Source: Treponema sp. (lineage in GTDB: Bacteria > Spirochaetota > Spirochaetia > Treponematales > Breznakiellaceae). Taken from it: DNA of 64,000 nt. The notes beneath the pieces were generated by a model. It had not been told where the DNA came from and did no database searches. It saw nothing but the letters and a program-made list of their open reading frames with translations. A program made the translations under genes and the position numbers. The stretch is from assembly GCA_031256035.1 (NCBI GenBank), contig JAIRRJ010000067.1, forward strand, positions 1 through 64,000, given 5' to 3'. Positions 15,820 to 23,651 of this stretch are shown here, piece by piece. Numbering within the stretch: position 1 is the stretch's first letter; each line of letters starts with the position of its first letter.

Positions 15820-15881
15820 GCATTGTGGGCAGGGTTCGGGCGATATTGGACGTAACGCCGGGAAGGCGAGGCGGGGTGTGA
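15819..15881 (+). pseudogene. Vestige of a second repressor C-terminus
   Basis: In frame this reads SIVGRVRAILDVTPGRRGGV then TGA, matching the true repressor end AVVGKVRAAVVMMPGRRGGV. The fragment follows directly after the membrane-anchored gene, as if that gene had been inserted between a repressor gene and a second copy of its tail by recombination. Confidence 0.75.
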
Positions 15882-15901
15882 GGGATTAAGGGGGTGGAGT
15901 G

Positions 15902-16090
15902 ATGAATGTACCAGAATTGACAAAAGAGGAGTACATACGGCTTGAGTTGACCAAGGCGTTGATAGCGGTAAAATGGGGTGGCCAGACGGCGATCAGGTCT
16001 GATGCCGTTTACCTTGCGGAAGGCATACTGACCGGCACACGCGGCCCGGCAAAGGAACCGGGCGGCGAAGATGCTACTTCGAAATCTTGA
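15902..16090 (+). CDS. Small hypothetical cassette protein
   Basis: 62 residues from ATG 15902, after GGGGGTGGAG. Mostly helical N-terminus (ELTKEEYIRLELTKALIAVKWGGQTAIRSDAVYLAEGIL), then a Gly/Pro tail. It is preceded by the junction sequence GGCGGGGTGTGAGGG...AAGGGGGTGGAGTGATG, shared with the gene at 16346. The last 17 bases overlap a minus-strand gene. No known family. Confidence 0.6.
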   Translation: MNVPELTKEEYIRLELTKALIAVKWGGQTAIRSDAVYLAEGILTGTRGPAKEPGGEDATSKS

Positions 16091-16211
16091 TTTCGATTTC
16101 GATGACTGCAGCGTTATGGTTGTTAGGCGGGGTAACTTCCAGCTTGTCGATGCCGTAACCGAGGGCTTCAAGTGCTTTGATGAGGGCGATAATTTCTTCG
16201 TTTCTTGTCAT
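16074..16211 (-). CDS. Small hypothetical prophage protein (45 aa)
   Basis: 45 residues from ATG 16211, with AGGAG eight bases upstream. N-terminal helix TRNEEIIALIKALEALGYGI, then beta strands KLEVTPPNNHNAAVIEIEIKI, a compact alpha/beta mini-protein. It is the only minus-strand gene in this stretch. Unknown function. Confidence 0.55.
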   Translation of the reverse strand: MTRNEEIIALIKALEALGYGIDKLEVTPPNNHNAAVIEIEIKISK

Positions 16212-16345
16212 GGCGTTTTCTCCTTGGTTCAATTGTCCCACGCGGCGGGGTTTGGCCGCCGTTGCGGGGGTAGGATACGGGGTGTGATAGCGCGTGTGCT
16301 GGCGGCGGGGTGTAGAGGGCTGACGGCGGTCAAGGGGGTGAAGTG

Positions 16346-16576
16346 ATGGGAAAGCCAAAGAAGCGTGTTGAAGACCTCAGCCCGCGCCAGCTAGAGGAAG
16401 CTATGAGGACTATAGAAAGAGCAGCCAAAAGTGGATTCGTCCCGCCTGTTGATTTCATCGGCTGGGACATATCGGAAGCGGACAGGAAAAAACTATCGGG
16501 AATGTTAGCGGCGAAAGAGGTAATTGACCGGCTGCTGGCGGAAGCCAGGGAGGCTCATGGCCGGGGCGGGGTGTAG
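16346..16576 (+). CDS. Small hypothetical cassette protein
   Basis: 76 residues from ATG 16346, with GGGGGTGAAG upstream. Helical; LSPRQLEEAMRTIERAAKSGF and SEADRKKLSGMLAAKEVIDRLLAEA stand out. The C-terminus ends GRGGV-stop, the same three-residue ending and downstream bases (GTGTAGAGGG) as neighbouring cassettes. Function unknown. Confidence 0.6.
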   Translation: MGKPKKRVEDLSPRQLEEAMRTIERAAKSGFVPPVDFIGWDISEADRKKLSGMLAAKEVIDRLLAEAREAHGRGGV

Positions 16577-16635
16577 AGGGCGCCAGGCAGCCCATTTTTG
16601 GGGGTTGGCACCTAGGCGGGGGCTTGACGAGTGGC

Positions 16636-16664
16636 TTTACAGTCCGGTCAAAAAGTGGTAAAAT
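16636..16664 (+). promoter_or_regulatory. Sigma-70-type promoter of the ImmA module
   Basis: TTTACA, 17-bp spacer, TAAAAT. It lies 73 bp before the start of the gene at 16737, with no terminator between. Confidence 0.65.
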
Positions 16665-16736
16665 AACGGTAATAATGGCTTTGTAGGGAAAAGCCGACAA
16701 TAAGGTAGAAATATACCAAAGGATAAGGGTTGAAGA

Positions 16737-16970
16737 ATGGATACGGGAAAAGAAGCCATAAAAACCATGATTGAGTTTTCCGATACATGGGAAGAAGCTG
16801 ACAAAGTTATTATTGAATTCACACCCTGCCGGGCAACCGCCGAGAAGCTTTCTTATTTGTACGGTATGTTCGATGTGTCTATCATTGCCCGTATTGATGG
16901 TGTTACCGACCCCACCGAGTCCGATTATCGGGCCGTACTCTCAGCTATAGTAAATCAGAAGTGGCGTTAA
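16737..16970 (+). CDS. Hypothetical protein upstream of ImmA-like peptidase
   Basis: 77 residues, acidic, alpha/beta: MIEFSDTWEEADKVIIEFTP, then YLYGMFDVSIIARIDGVTDPTESDYRAVLSAIV. Two bases separate it from the peptidase gene, so the two form a unit under the promoter at 16636-16664. Not recognised; it could be the partner or inhibitor of the peptidase, by position only. Confidence 0.65.
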   Translation: MDTGKEAIKTMIEFSDTWEEADKVIIEFTPCRATAEKLSYLYGMFDVSIIARIDGVTDPTESDYRAVLSAIVNQKWR

Positions 16971-16972
16971 AG

Positions 16973-17548
16973 ATGACTGATGCAGAAATAAAAGAGAAGG
17001 CCTTCGAAGTTGATAAAATCTCCTATGACTATCATCTGACACATGCCGTTTTTGCCTGCGATAAAATGCTATCTGATAGTTTTAGGAAAGCTGGCAGAGA
17101 AAAAACCAAAAAGATGAATTCTGAGCTGCAAGAAGCTTACCGGAAAAAGGATACAGCTAAAATAACAAAAATCATGGATGGAATAAAGTCACACAAAGTG
17201 AGGAAATACCACATTTTCGTTGACTACATTAACATAGACGACCCAGATGCTGGCAGGGTAATAAAAGCTGAAAACAAACTGATAATTTCATTGCCGATTA
17301 CGCTAGCTGTAGAAGCAAGGGATGAAAGTGGCTTATTCCAACCGGGTGGTGTAAAAAAACTGCGAAGAGTGATGGCACATGAGCTTGGTCACATTGTCTT
17401 GCATACGGAATCACTTATTGAAACTGACAACTTGAATGGTTCTCGAGATCTACAGGGTCGCCCTGAACAGGAAGCTGAAATATTTGCGAAAGAATTGCTC
17501 CGCTTGCGTGAAAAGCGAAATGAACTTTTCAGAAAAGCTGTCGGATAA
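16973..17548 (+). CDS. ImmA/IrrE-type metallopeptidase (DUF955)
   Basis: 191 residues from ATG 16973. Zinc motif HELGH at 136-140 (RVMAHELGHIVLHT) and a likely third ligand in the helix EQEAEIFAKELL (about 166-175), the classic ImmA/IrrE layout. Family knowledge: these soluble peptidases cut phage or ICE repressors (ImmA-ImmR) or antitoxin-like regulators. In this prophage it is an alternative route to inactivate a repressor, though the repressor here already has its own S24 protease. The N-terminal 80 residues are charged and unassigned. Lower GC than the structural genes. Confidence 0.85.
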   Translation: MTDAEIKEKAFEVDKISYDYHLTHAVFACDKMLSDSFRKAGREKTKKMNSELQEAYRKKDTAKITKIMDGIKSHKVRKYHIFVDYINIDDPDAGRVIKAENKLIISLPITLAVEARDESGLFQPGGVKKLRRVMAHELGHIVLHTESLIETDNLNGSRDLQGRPEQEAEIFAKELLRLREKRNELFRKAVG

Positions 17549-17550
17549 AA

Positions 17551-17774
17551 TCATCTATTTGGATCAGGACGATATGTGACGCTCACTGTCCGTTTTGGAT
17601 ATGCCCTGATTGAAAGAGCGCCGGGATACCCTCCGTGCATATTATTTTCACCATACTTCTGATGCCCCGAATCCGCGTGAACCACATAAAACCCGTTTTC
17701 CTCAAGCAACCTTACCGCTTTCATTAAATCCGAATCGCCTGTAAATCCTTCATTGGTCTTTTTTGATCAGTCAT
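17551..17774 (-). pseudogene. Small frameshifted ORF
   Basis: ATG 17774 has a strong GGAGG seven bases upstream but the frame stops after 15 codons. A one-base change at the A6 run (about 17758-17763) restores 74 residues: MTDQKKTNEGFTGDSDLMKA, then VRLLEENGFYVVHADSGHQK and a beta-rich end PGALSIRAYPKRTVSVTYRP. The helix-GF-strand-GH pattern recalls HicA-like small proteins, weakly. Either a mutated gene or a sequencing slip in a homopolymer. Confidence 0.55.
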
Positions 17775-17884
17775 AAACAATCCTCCATGCCGCCATTATC
17801 CCCCACACATCAATCCGTCCGCCTTATCAGGCGCGCCGTCCCCCGGTACGGCTGCGCATAACGCCCGCATAGTAACCTGTACCC

Positions 17885-18103
17885 ATGCCACGGGTACGGA
17901 TCATCGGAAATATTGATCTCTCAACGGCGGAATACGACGCGCTTGCCGCATGGGCGGCGGGCAAGTCGCAGAAAGCGATTGCCATCGAGGCCGGAGTTTG
18001 CGCGTCATGCATCTCGCAGCGGATAACGCGGGCGGTGAAGCGCAACAAGTTTGAAAGCCGCGCGGCGCTTCTGGCGCACATTAGGCAAATGTCAACTAAT
18101 TAA
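17885..18103 (+). CDS. LuxR/GerE-type helix-turn-helix protein, candidate late activator
   Basis: 72 residues. After VRIIGNIDLSTAEYDALAAWAAGKSQKAIAIEAGVCASCISQRITRAVKRNKFESRAALLAHI the whole chain is a GerE-like tetrahelical domain, with no receiver domain. It lies directly before the long rightward late operon, where Mu carries its late activator C, so a role as late-gene activator is plausible but only from position. No strong Shine-Dalgarno precedes ATG 17885. Confidence 0.72.
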   Translation: MPRVRIIGNIDLSTAEYDALAAWAAGKSQKAIAIEAGVCASCISQRITRAVKRNKFESRAALLAHIRQMSTN

Positions 18104-18218
18104 CGCTGCTGTGAAAAACTTGCCGCCGTTTTGAAAATGTTGATGATCTTGTGAACCGGAATCGCGCTAGCTTCGGATGTATCCCTTAAAAGGGAAATAC
18201 ATTTTGAGGAGGCCGATT

Positions 18219-18671
18219 ATGGCTGAATTTGCAAGCAAGGGCGTCGCGGGTACGGCGCTCGGCGTAGGGGTGGGCGCATTGGCGCTTGAGTTGTTCCGGG
18301 GCGGTTTCGACGGGCTGTTCGGGGGCAGAGGGGACAGGGGCGCCGCCGCAGCGATACCCGCAGAACTGGCGCTGCTATCGCTGGCGGACCGGGAGCCGCG
18401 CTGTTCAGAGAACACGCGCTGCATCCGTTTCGATCTTACGCAGGCGGATAAAATCGGAAAGCTGGAAGCGGAACTCGCCTCGGCGAAGTTCGAGAAGTAC
18501 ACGGACTGCAAGGTGAACGGGCTGGAAAAACAGCTCTTCCACATGCAGCGCGAGATCGACAAGGTCGGCGGCGAAAACCATGCCCTGAAGGAATGGGTCA
18601 AGGCCCACTATGTGCCCGGCACAATGGTGATGCCTTCCAGCCTCGTGGTTGACGTTCCCGTTACCGAGTAA
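18219..18671 (+). CDS. Hypothetical phage protein with glycine-rich membrane-like N-terminus
   Basis: 150 residues from ATG 18219 (GAGGAGG upstream). An N-terminal Gly/Ala-rich hydrophobic stretch (GVAGTALGVGVGALALELF) is followed by coiled coil (DKIGKLEAELASAKFEKYTD...GLEKQLFHMQREIDKVGGE) and a short C-terminal tail. First gene of the late-side operon. A hairpin (CCCTT/AAGGG, 18183-18194) lies in its leader. Not recognised. Confidence 0.68.
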   Translation: MAEFASKGVAGTALGVGVGALALELFRGGFDGLFGGRGDRGAAAAIPAELALLSLADREPRCSENTRCIRFDLTQADKIGKLEAELASAKFEKYTDCKVNGLEKQLFHMQREIDKVGGENHALKEWVKAHYVPGTMVMPSSLVVDVPVTE

Positions 18672-18679
18672 CGCTTTTT

Positions 18680-18709
18680 CGGGGCGGCTAAAAACTGCCC
18701 CGGATTTTT
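18680..18709 (+). terminator. Intrinsic terminator or attenuator
   Basis: CGGGGC/GCCCCG stem with an 11-base loop, followed by GATTTTTA. It lies between two plus-strand genes, so probably partial. Confidence 0.65.
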
Positions 18710-18721
18710 AAGGAGGAATTT

Positions 18722-19081
18722 ATGATGGTGCCGATTGCACAGGTCAAGGCGGGGCTGGAAACGTATATCCAGCAGGAAATTTTGAGCAAAACATCGGGGC
18801 TGCCCCGCTGGTGCGTGGGAGCTTTGCTGGGGATCGTGTTCAAAAAGTCGGATACCCTCATCGAGAGTATCCGCTCGAACAAACTGGTCAAGGCGTTAGG
18901 TTTGATTGACGAATCCGGCGGCGTTGATGTCGAGACAATTATCGGCGAACTGAAAAAGCAGGCAGCCAAAGAGGACGCGGTGGTAGACCTTAGCATGATG
19001 TGCCTTCCGCTGGGCACGCTGGCGCTCAAGGCGGCGGATGTTGAAGCGCTGCACCAGGCGATCCGCGCTGCGGCGGCATAG
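18722..19081 (+). CDS. Hypothetical phage protein
   Basis: 119 residues, AGGAGG upstream. Helical, with a moderately hydrophobic stretch LPRWCVGALLGIVF and a C-terminal LSMMCLPLGTLALKAADVEALHQAI. No family recognised. Co-oriented with neighbours and separated from the next gene by eight bases. Confidence 0.68.
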   Translation: MMVPIAQVKAGLETYIQQEILSKTSGLPRWCVGALLGIVFKKSDTLIESIRSNKLVKALGLIDESGGVDVETIIGELKKQAAKEDAVVDLSMMCLPLGTLALKAADVEALHQAIRAAAA

Positions 19082-19089
19082 GGGGAGTT

Positions 19090-19407
19090 ATGGAAAATAA
19101 AATGGAACGGCTTCGCCTCTGGGTTGAAGCCGCCGCCGAGGACATGCGGGACGTTGAGGAGCTGTGCGAGATTGCCGGCAAAATGAAAACTCACGGCGAC
19201 GATTCTGACGCGCGCAAATTCGCGGCCAGGGCGAAAAAACACCTTGAGTATCTTGAAGAGGACGAACGCGAAATTGAAGAGCTTGTTTGCGAGCTGGACA
19301 AAGAAGGGCTGGCGCAGCACGGCGTTCACTCCGTGAAAGTCAAAATCATGGAAGAGGAACAGGACCGGCGCATTGCCAAACTCAAGGCTCATCTTGACGC
19401 GCTGTGA
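19090..19407 (+). CDS. Hypothetical coiled-coil phage protein
   Basis: 105 residues, strongly acidic and helical throughout (LEYLEEDEREIEELVCELDKEG; EEEQDRRIAKLKAHLDAL). GGGGGAG upstream of ATG 19090. No domain recognised. Ends just before a terminator-like hairpin. Confidence 0.65.
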   Translation: MENKMERLRLWVEAAAEDMRDVEELCEIAGKMKTHGDDSDARKFAARAKKHLEYLEEDEREIEELVCELDKEGLAQHGVHSVKVKIMEEEQDRRIAKLKAHLDAL

Positions 19408-19414
19408 TGTGTGT

Positions 19415-19439
19415 GCCCCGGACGGCTCCGGGGCGTTTT
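19415..19439 (+). terminator. Intrinsic terminator or attenuator
   Basis: Eight-bp stem GCCCCGGA/TCCGGGGC with a four-base loop, followed by GTTTTC. Confidence 0.65.
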
Positions 19440-19472
19440 CATTTGCTACGATTCAAGCAGAGGAGAAATGTT

Positions 19473-20093
19473 ATGGACAATAATTTTTTTGAAGAAACAC
19501 TTCAGGAAATTGATTTGAAAGAGCAGTGCGAAAAACGGTCGTACAAGGTCAAGCCAGGATCGTCAAGCAACGCCGCCGCAATGGTCGCGGCGCTTGAGGC
19601 GGCGCATTGGCCTGTCGGGGACATGGCTCCCGCGGGAGAAAATCCGGTTGACGCGCTGACGCGGTTCATAATGACCGACCCGGTAACGCTGAACCGCTGG
19701 AGGCAACTTGACCCGGGCGGAAGGCGTGCGCCGTTTGAATGGGATGAGGTTCTTGCCTTCGGCACAAACCGGTTCCTGCGCAATTTCGGCATTGACCATT
19801 CGCCGGTAACGTTTTATGGCGCAGTCAGCCGCAAGGAAATTGACGCCGCGCTTGATGCGGGCGGCGCGGCGGTTGTTTCGGGAATCATTCCGCCGTTTGA
19901 AGCGCCAAAAACCCCGGTTGAACACGCGGTGGCGGTAACCGGGCGTGAAGCCGATTCAGGTTATGCGGTTGTCGATCCGTGGCGGGACTCCGGCGGGAGC
20001 GTCAGATTAACATTGGCAGACTTCAACGCTTTCATTAGCCCGATAACGCTTGGGAAAAAACGGGCGCATATAATAAAGACACTTGACCAGTAA
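19473..20093 (+). CDS. C39-like (papain-fold) protein lacking the usual catalytic Cys
   Basis: 206 residues from ATG 19473, AGGAG upstream. The C-terminal half reads EHAVAVTGREADSGYAVVDPW, the His and Asp segments of C39/papain-like peptidases (GHAVVVTGY...INDPW). Where the family has C-G-P-T/A-S before a helix, this has KPGSSSNAAAMVAALEAAHW, so no Cys nucleophile is visible. It may be an inactive fold, a Ser variant, or a structural protein. It lies before a one-TM/coiled-coil gene, so a lysis role is possible. Confidence 0.62.
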   Translation: MDNNFFEETLQEIDLKEQCEKRSYKVKPGSSSNAAAMVAALEAAHWPVGDMAPAGENPVDALTRFIMTDPVTLNRWRQLDPGGRRAPFEWDEVLAFGTNRFLRNFGIDHSPVTFYGAVSRKEIDAALDAGGAAVVSGIIPPFEAPKTPVEHAVAVTGREADSGYAVVDPWRDSGGSVRLTLADFNAFISPITLGKKRAHIIKTLDQ

Positions 20094-20117
20094 ACGGGAA
20101 TTGTGGGAGGGCATGGC

Positions 20118-20426
20118 ATGACAATGGAAACAGTTGCGGTATGCAGCGCGGGATTAACAGTTATTGGTTTTATTGCGGTATGGATTAAAATCGGCGGGCG
20201 GATCGGGAAGCAAGAGAACCGGCTGGACATGGTTGAAAAGCAGCAGAGCAAAGCCGAGGGGGAGATTGCGTCGCTAAAAAACGAGACAGGCAGCATACAA
20301 GTTGAGATGGCGCGTTCAATGGGGGTTATTGAAACCAAGCTGGATTACATCAAAGAAACGCTTGCCTCATTGCGGGGCGGGCGCCGTGCGGTGGAGACAG
20401 GAGGGCGACGTGCCGCGGAGAAGTAA
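20118..20426 (+). CDS. One-TM coiled-coil protein, holin/accessory-lysis-like
   Basis: 102 residues from ATG 20118, after GGGAGGG. N-terminal TM segment ETVAVCSAGLTVIGFIAVWIKIG, then coiled coil (RIGKQENRLDMVEKQQSKAE...IETKLDYIKETLASL) and a basic tail. The topology is common in phage holin-like or DUF-type accessory proteins placed before the terminase small-subunit gene. The end overlaps the next gene by 17 bases. Confidence 0.65.
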   Translation: MTMETVAVCSAGLTVIGFIAVWIKIGGRIGKQENRLDMVEKQQSKAEGEIASLKNETGSIQVEMARSMGVIETKLDYIKETLASLRGGRRAVETGGRRAAEK

Positions 20427-20934
20427 GATCGGCCTGCAGGGCCTTGTCGAAACAATTATCCAGATGTACTACCAGCAGGGCAAGCGGCAGGCGGACATTG
20501 CCGCCGAGCTTGCCAAAAAGGGCTATCAGGTCAGCAAAGGGCAGGTACACCGGACGCTCAAAAGCCACTCCAGACAGCTCAAGGAACTGAAAGAAAAACA
20601 GGACTGGGCAAAAGTTTTAACCGAAGCGACTAACAAAACGCCGCGGCTGGAAATTGCTGACGCCGCGTTGCAGATAACGGCGATGAAGCTGCTTGAGGAA
20701 GTGTCCGAAATTGACAATTTCCGCAAGATGGAGATTGACGAGAAAGTAGTCCTCCTGACCAAGGTAACCCGCGCCATCGGGCTGGCATCCAATGTGGAGT
20801 TGAACTTTGAGCGGGGGCGCAAGCAGGGGCTGCTGGACGCGGAGAAAAAGCTTGATGAAAAAGCGGAAGCGCTGGGCCTTTCCAGAGAAACAAAAGCGCG
20901 CATTAGAGACGAGATATTCGGGCTTAATAAATGA
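20410..20934 (+). CDS. Mu gp27-like protein (DUF3486), terminase small-subunit-like
   Basis: 174 residues, starting at GTG 20410 with AGGAGG five bases upstream. After PRRSKIGLQGLVETIIQMYYQQ comes a helix-turn-helix (RQADIAAELAKKGYQVSKGQVHRTL), then a long helical C-terminus. This is the DUF3486 pattern (gp27 in Mu), next to the gp28 terminase gene as in Mu. Expected role: DNA recognition for packaging. It overlaps terL by four bases (ATGA). Confidence 0.85.
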   Translation: MPRRSKIGLQGLVETIIQMYYQQGKRQADIAAELAKKGYQVSKGQVHRTLKSHSRQLKELKEKQDWAKVLTEATNKTPRLEIADAALQITAMKLLEEVSEIDNFRKMEIDEKVVLLTKVTRAIGLASNVELNFERGRKQGLLDAEKKLDEKAEALGLSRETKARIRDEIFGLNK

Positions 20935-22337
20935 AAGCCGCAAAAAACAAAACCCAAACGGCGGAGATACTGCTTCCTTACCAGAAAGCCTGGATAGAGG
21001 ACGAAAGCAAGCTCAAGATATGGGAGAAGAGCCGCCGTATCGGCGCTTCGTGGACGGAGGCACTCAATTCAGTTTTTCATACCCAGGGAGCAGGAAGCCA
21101 GAGCACCTACTATCTTTCATATAACAAAGACATGACCCGCCAGTTTGTCGCGGACTGCAAATTCTGGGCAGGGATTATCAACATCGCGGCAGGGGAACTG
21201 CAGGAAGAGATCATCAAAGAAAACGGCAAGGCGTTTACGGTTTACCGGATTACATTTCCAAACGGCAAAGAAATTGTAGGGCTGCCCAGTGTGCCGTATG
21301 CGATACGGAGCAAGCAAGGGCGCATTATTTTTGACGAGGCGGCGTTTGCTGACGAATTTGAAGAGGTCAAAAAAGCGGCTCTTGCCATGCTCATCTGGGG
21401 CGGTTCATTCTCAATCATATCAACCCATAACGGTGATGACAGCGAGTTTTATACTTTCCTGAAAGAAATCCGGGACGGCAAAGAAAATGATTGGAGTGTG
21501 CACCGGACTACCTTTAACGAAGCAATACAGCAGGGGTTGTATAAACAAATCTGCATCAAAAAGAAAATTAAGTGGACTGAAAAAGGCGAAACGGATTTTA
21601 TCAAGGAAATACGCGGCATATACAAATCAAAAGCCGAGGAAGAGCTTGATGTTATCCCATCGCGATCCGGCTCGAAATACTTCCCCTACGGGATGCTGTC
21701 AGCCTGCGCGGCTGATTCATCAAAGCTGCCTATAGTCCGGCTTGACTGCCCAGACAGCTTCATGTGGGAGCTGCCTGAAAAATGTACGAAAAAAATTGAC
21801 GACTGGTTCAATGTCGAAGTTGCGCCCTTGTTACGGCAGATTAAAGGGACGTGTTTCTACGGCCAGGACTTTGCCCGTTCAGGCAACCTTTCGCTTATCT
21901 GGCTCGGCGAGGAGCGGAGCAAACAAGAGTTGGCCAGCCGCCTTATTATTGAGCTGGACAATGTGCCCTTTGATCAGCAGTGGCAGATACTCTGGCTCAT
22001 AAATTTGCATTGCAAGCTGGGAGGAGCCGCGATTGATGCCCGTGGCAACGGCCAGGCGTTAGCTGAAGCGGCGGCGCGGCGGCTGTCCTGTAACTCGGAA
22101 ATGGTGATGATCACCAGCGCATGGTATGCGGGAATTTTCCAGAGGCTTAAAAATCTCCTTGAGAACCGTGATTTTATAGTTCCCGATGACCTGTATATTC
22201 TTTCGGACTTCGGGATCGTAACCCTTAAAAACGGCAAGCCGGCTGTGCCTGATACCACAAGAAAGGATCGGGACGATAAAAAAGCGAAGCGGCACGGGGA
22301 CGGCGCGGTGGCGGCGGCGATGTGCCTGTACGCCTGA
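20931..22337 (+). CDS. Mu gp28-like terminase large subunit
   Basis: 468 residues. ATPase part: LLPYQKAWIEDESKLKIWEKSRRIGASW (Walker A variant) and GRIIFDEAAF (Walker B). Nuclease part: acidic residues in YGQDFARSGN, AIDARGNG and a late HGDGAVAAA, typical of the RNase-H-like terminase nuclease. Family knowledge: packages DNA headful-wise starting from the integrated end. Directly follows the DUF3486 gene. Confidence 0.93.
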   Translation: MKAAKNKTQTAEILLPYQKAWIEDESKLKIWEKSRRIGASWTEALNSVFHTQGAGSQSTYYLSYNKDMTRQFVADCKFWAGIINIAAGELQEEIIKENGKAFTVYRITFPNGKEIVGLPSVPYAIRSKQGRIIFDEAAFADEFEEVKKAALAMLIWGGSFSIISTHNGDDSEFYTFLKEIRDGKENDWSVHRTTFNEAIQQGLYKQICIKKKIKWTEKGETDFIKEIRGIYKSKAEEELDVIPSRSGSKYFPYGMLSACAADSSKLPIVRLDCPDSFMWELPEKCTKKIDDWFNVEVAPLLRQIKGTCFYGQDFARSGNLSLIWLGEERSKQELASRLIIELDNVPFDQQWQILWLINLHCKLGGAAIDARGNGQALAEAAARRLSCNSEMVMITSAWYAGIFQRLKNLLENRDFIVPDDLYILSDFGIVTLKNGKPAVPDTTRKDRDDKKAKRHGDGAVAAAMCLYA

Positions 22338-22416
22338 GAAGAAGGCTCAAGCAACGCCCCGCCTGTGATCGCCTTCACCGGCTCGCGCGATGCTAACATA
22401 TTTTACGGGTACTGAA

Positions 22417-23622
22417 ATGGCAAGAAAAAAAGAAGCGTTAACCACGCAAATCGTTGACATCTCCTCGTCGATGCGCTCGATTATTGGCTACTTGGACGAT
22501 ACGAATAGCTGGCTGTCGTCAGTGGGCGAAAGCCAGGAGATGTTCACCAAGATGATGAACGATCCGAAAATAGAATCGCTCATTGAAAACCGCAAAGACC
22601 GCGTACAGGAAATGTACGGAAGCATCAGCGACTCCGGCAACGCAATGGTAGACAATGCCTGTCGGGAACATCTGACGTTCAATCTCATGTATAAATTGAA
22701 TACGATTTTACTCAACGCGATTCCGTACGGCATCGCGCTCTGCGAAATCGTCTGGGAGAAAAAAGGAGGCATTTATGCGCCGGTAGATTTTATCCCCGTT
22801 CCAAGAACAGCAATCAATTTCCCCCAGAACGGCAAATACGGCGTTCCCTATCTTTCCGCGCTCAATAAGCCGCTGGACGAGCCGTACAAGTGGATCATCC
22901 ACCGCAACGATAAAGGGGACGGCAACCTCTGGGGTACACCGGCGCTGCGGAGCTGCTATTGGCCGTGGAAGTTCAAACAGCTAGGCTTCAAGTTTTGGAT
23001 TATGGCGGCGGAGCGGCTTGGCGTACCTTCGATACTCGCCATCTTTGAAACCAAGAACGCCGAGGACGCGGCGAAGCAGGCGGAAAAAATAAACGGCATG
23101 CTCCGCAATATGCGTTCGGGATCGTCAGGCGCGTTCGCCAACATTAAAGAAATCAAAGTAGTTGACGGCGCGATCAAAGATTTTGAGACCATCGTCAGGG
23201 TGTGCAATGAGGAAATTTCCTACGGCATCACGGCGCAGTCGCTGATGACGAGCCAGGCGGAGTACGGCACTAAGAGCCAGGGCACGCTGCACAAGGAAAC
23301 GTACAAATACACCACAGTTCACGATGCCTACCTCATCCAGCAGTCCGATCAACAGCTTTACAATTATTTTGTCGAGGTGAATTTTCCCGGCGCGGTTCCG
23401 CCGAGTTTCGACATCGACAGCACCGACTTCGCTGAATGGGAAGTGATCCGCGAAGCCATTGACCGCAATATTCCGGTATCGCTTAGGGCGTTATATGACA
23501 AGGTGCACCTGCCCGAGCCTGAAAGTGAAAAAGATGCGTTTGTGAAAACCAGCCCAACAGGCTTTGATTTCGGCGACAAGGGAAAGAGCAGTTTTTTTTT
23601 GCGGAAAAGACGGCGCGGGTAG
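22417..23622 (+). CDS. Mu gp29-like portal protein (DUF935)
   Basis: 401 residues from ATG 22417 (MARKKEALTTQIVDI fits the family start; the ORF opens earlier at 22390; neither has a clear Shine-Dalgarno). DUF935 features: DPKIESLIENRKDRVQE, CEIVWEKKGG, HRNDKGDGNLWGTPALRSCYWPWKFK. Mu gp29 is about 110 residues longer. The zero frame ends within 20 codons of a T9 run, whereas the -1 frame stays open through EKTARVETSNARALDR into the MuF gene. So the natural product may be longer or fused to MuF. Confidence 0.9.
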   Translation: MARKKEALTTQIVDISSSMRSIIGYLDDTNSWLSSVGESQEMFTKMMNDPKIESLIENRKDRVQEMYGSISDSGNAMVDNACREHLTFNLMYKLNTILLNAIPYGIALCEIVWEKKGGIYAPVDFIPVPRTAINFPQNGKYGVPYLSALNKPLDEPYKWIIHRNDKGDGNLWGTPALRSCYWPWKFKQLGFKFWIMAAERLGVPSILAIFETKNAEDAAKQAEKINGMLRNMRSGSSGAFANIKEIKVVDGAIKDFETIVRVCNEEISYGITAQSLMTSQAEYGTKSQGTLHKETYKYTTVHDAYLIQQSDQQLYNYFVEVNFPGAVPPSFDIDSTDFAEWEVIREAIDRNIPVSLRALYDKVHLPEPESEKDAFVKTSPTGFDFGDKGKSSFFLRKRRRG

Positions 23623-23641
23623 AAACCTCAAACGCCCGCGC
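23595..23641 (+). other. Candidate -1 programmed frameshift signal
   Basis: Slippery heptamer T TTT TTG (23595-23601) in the portal frame (AGT TTT TTT TTG). An 11-base spacer leads to a stem GCGCGGG (23613-23619)/CCCGCGC (23635-23641) with a 15-base loop that holds the portal stop TAG (23620-23622). A -1 shift enters the MuF frame and gives an 875-residue portal-MuF fusion. Confidence 0.6.
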
Positions 23642-23651
23642 GCTTGACCGC

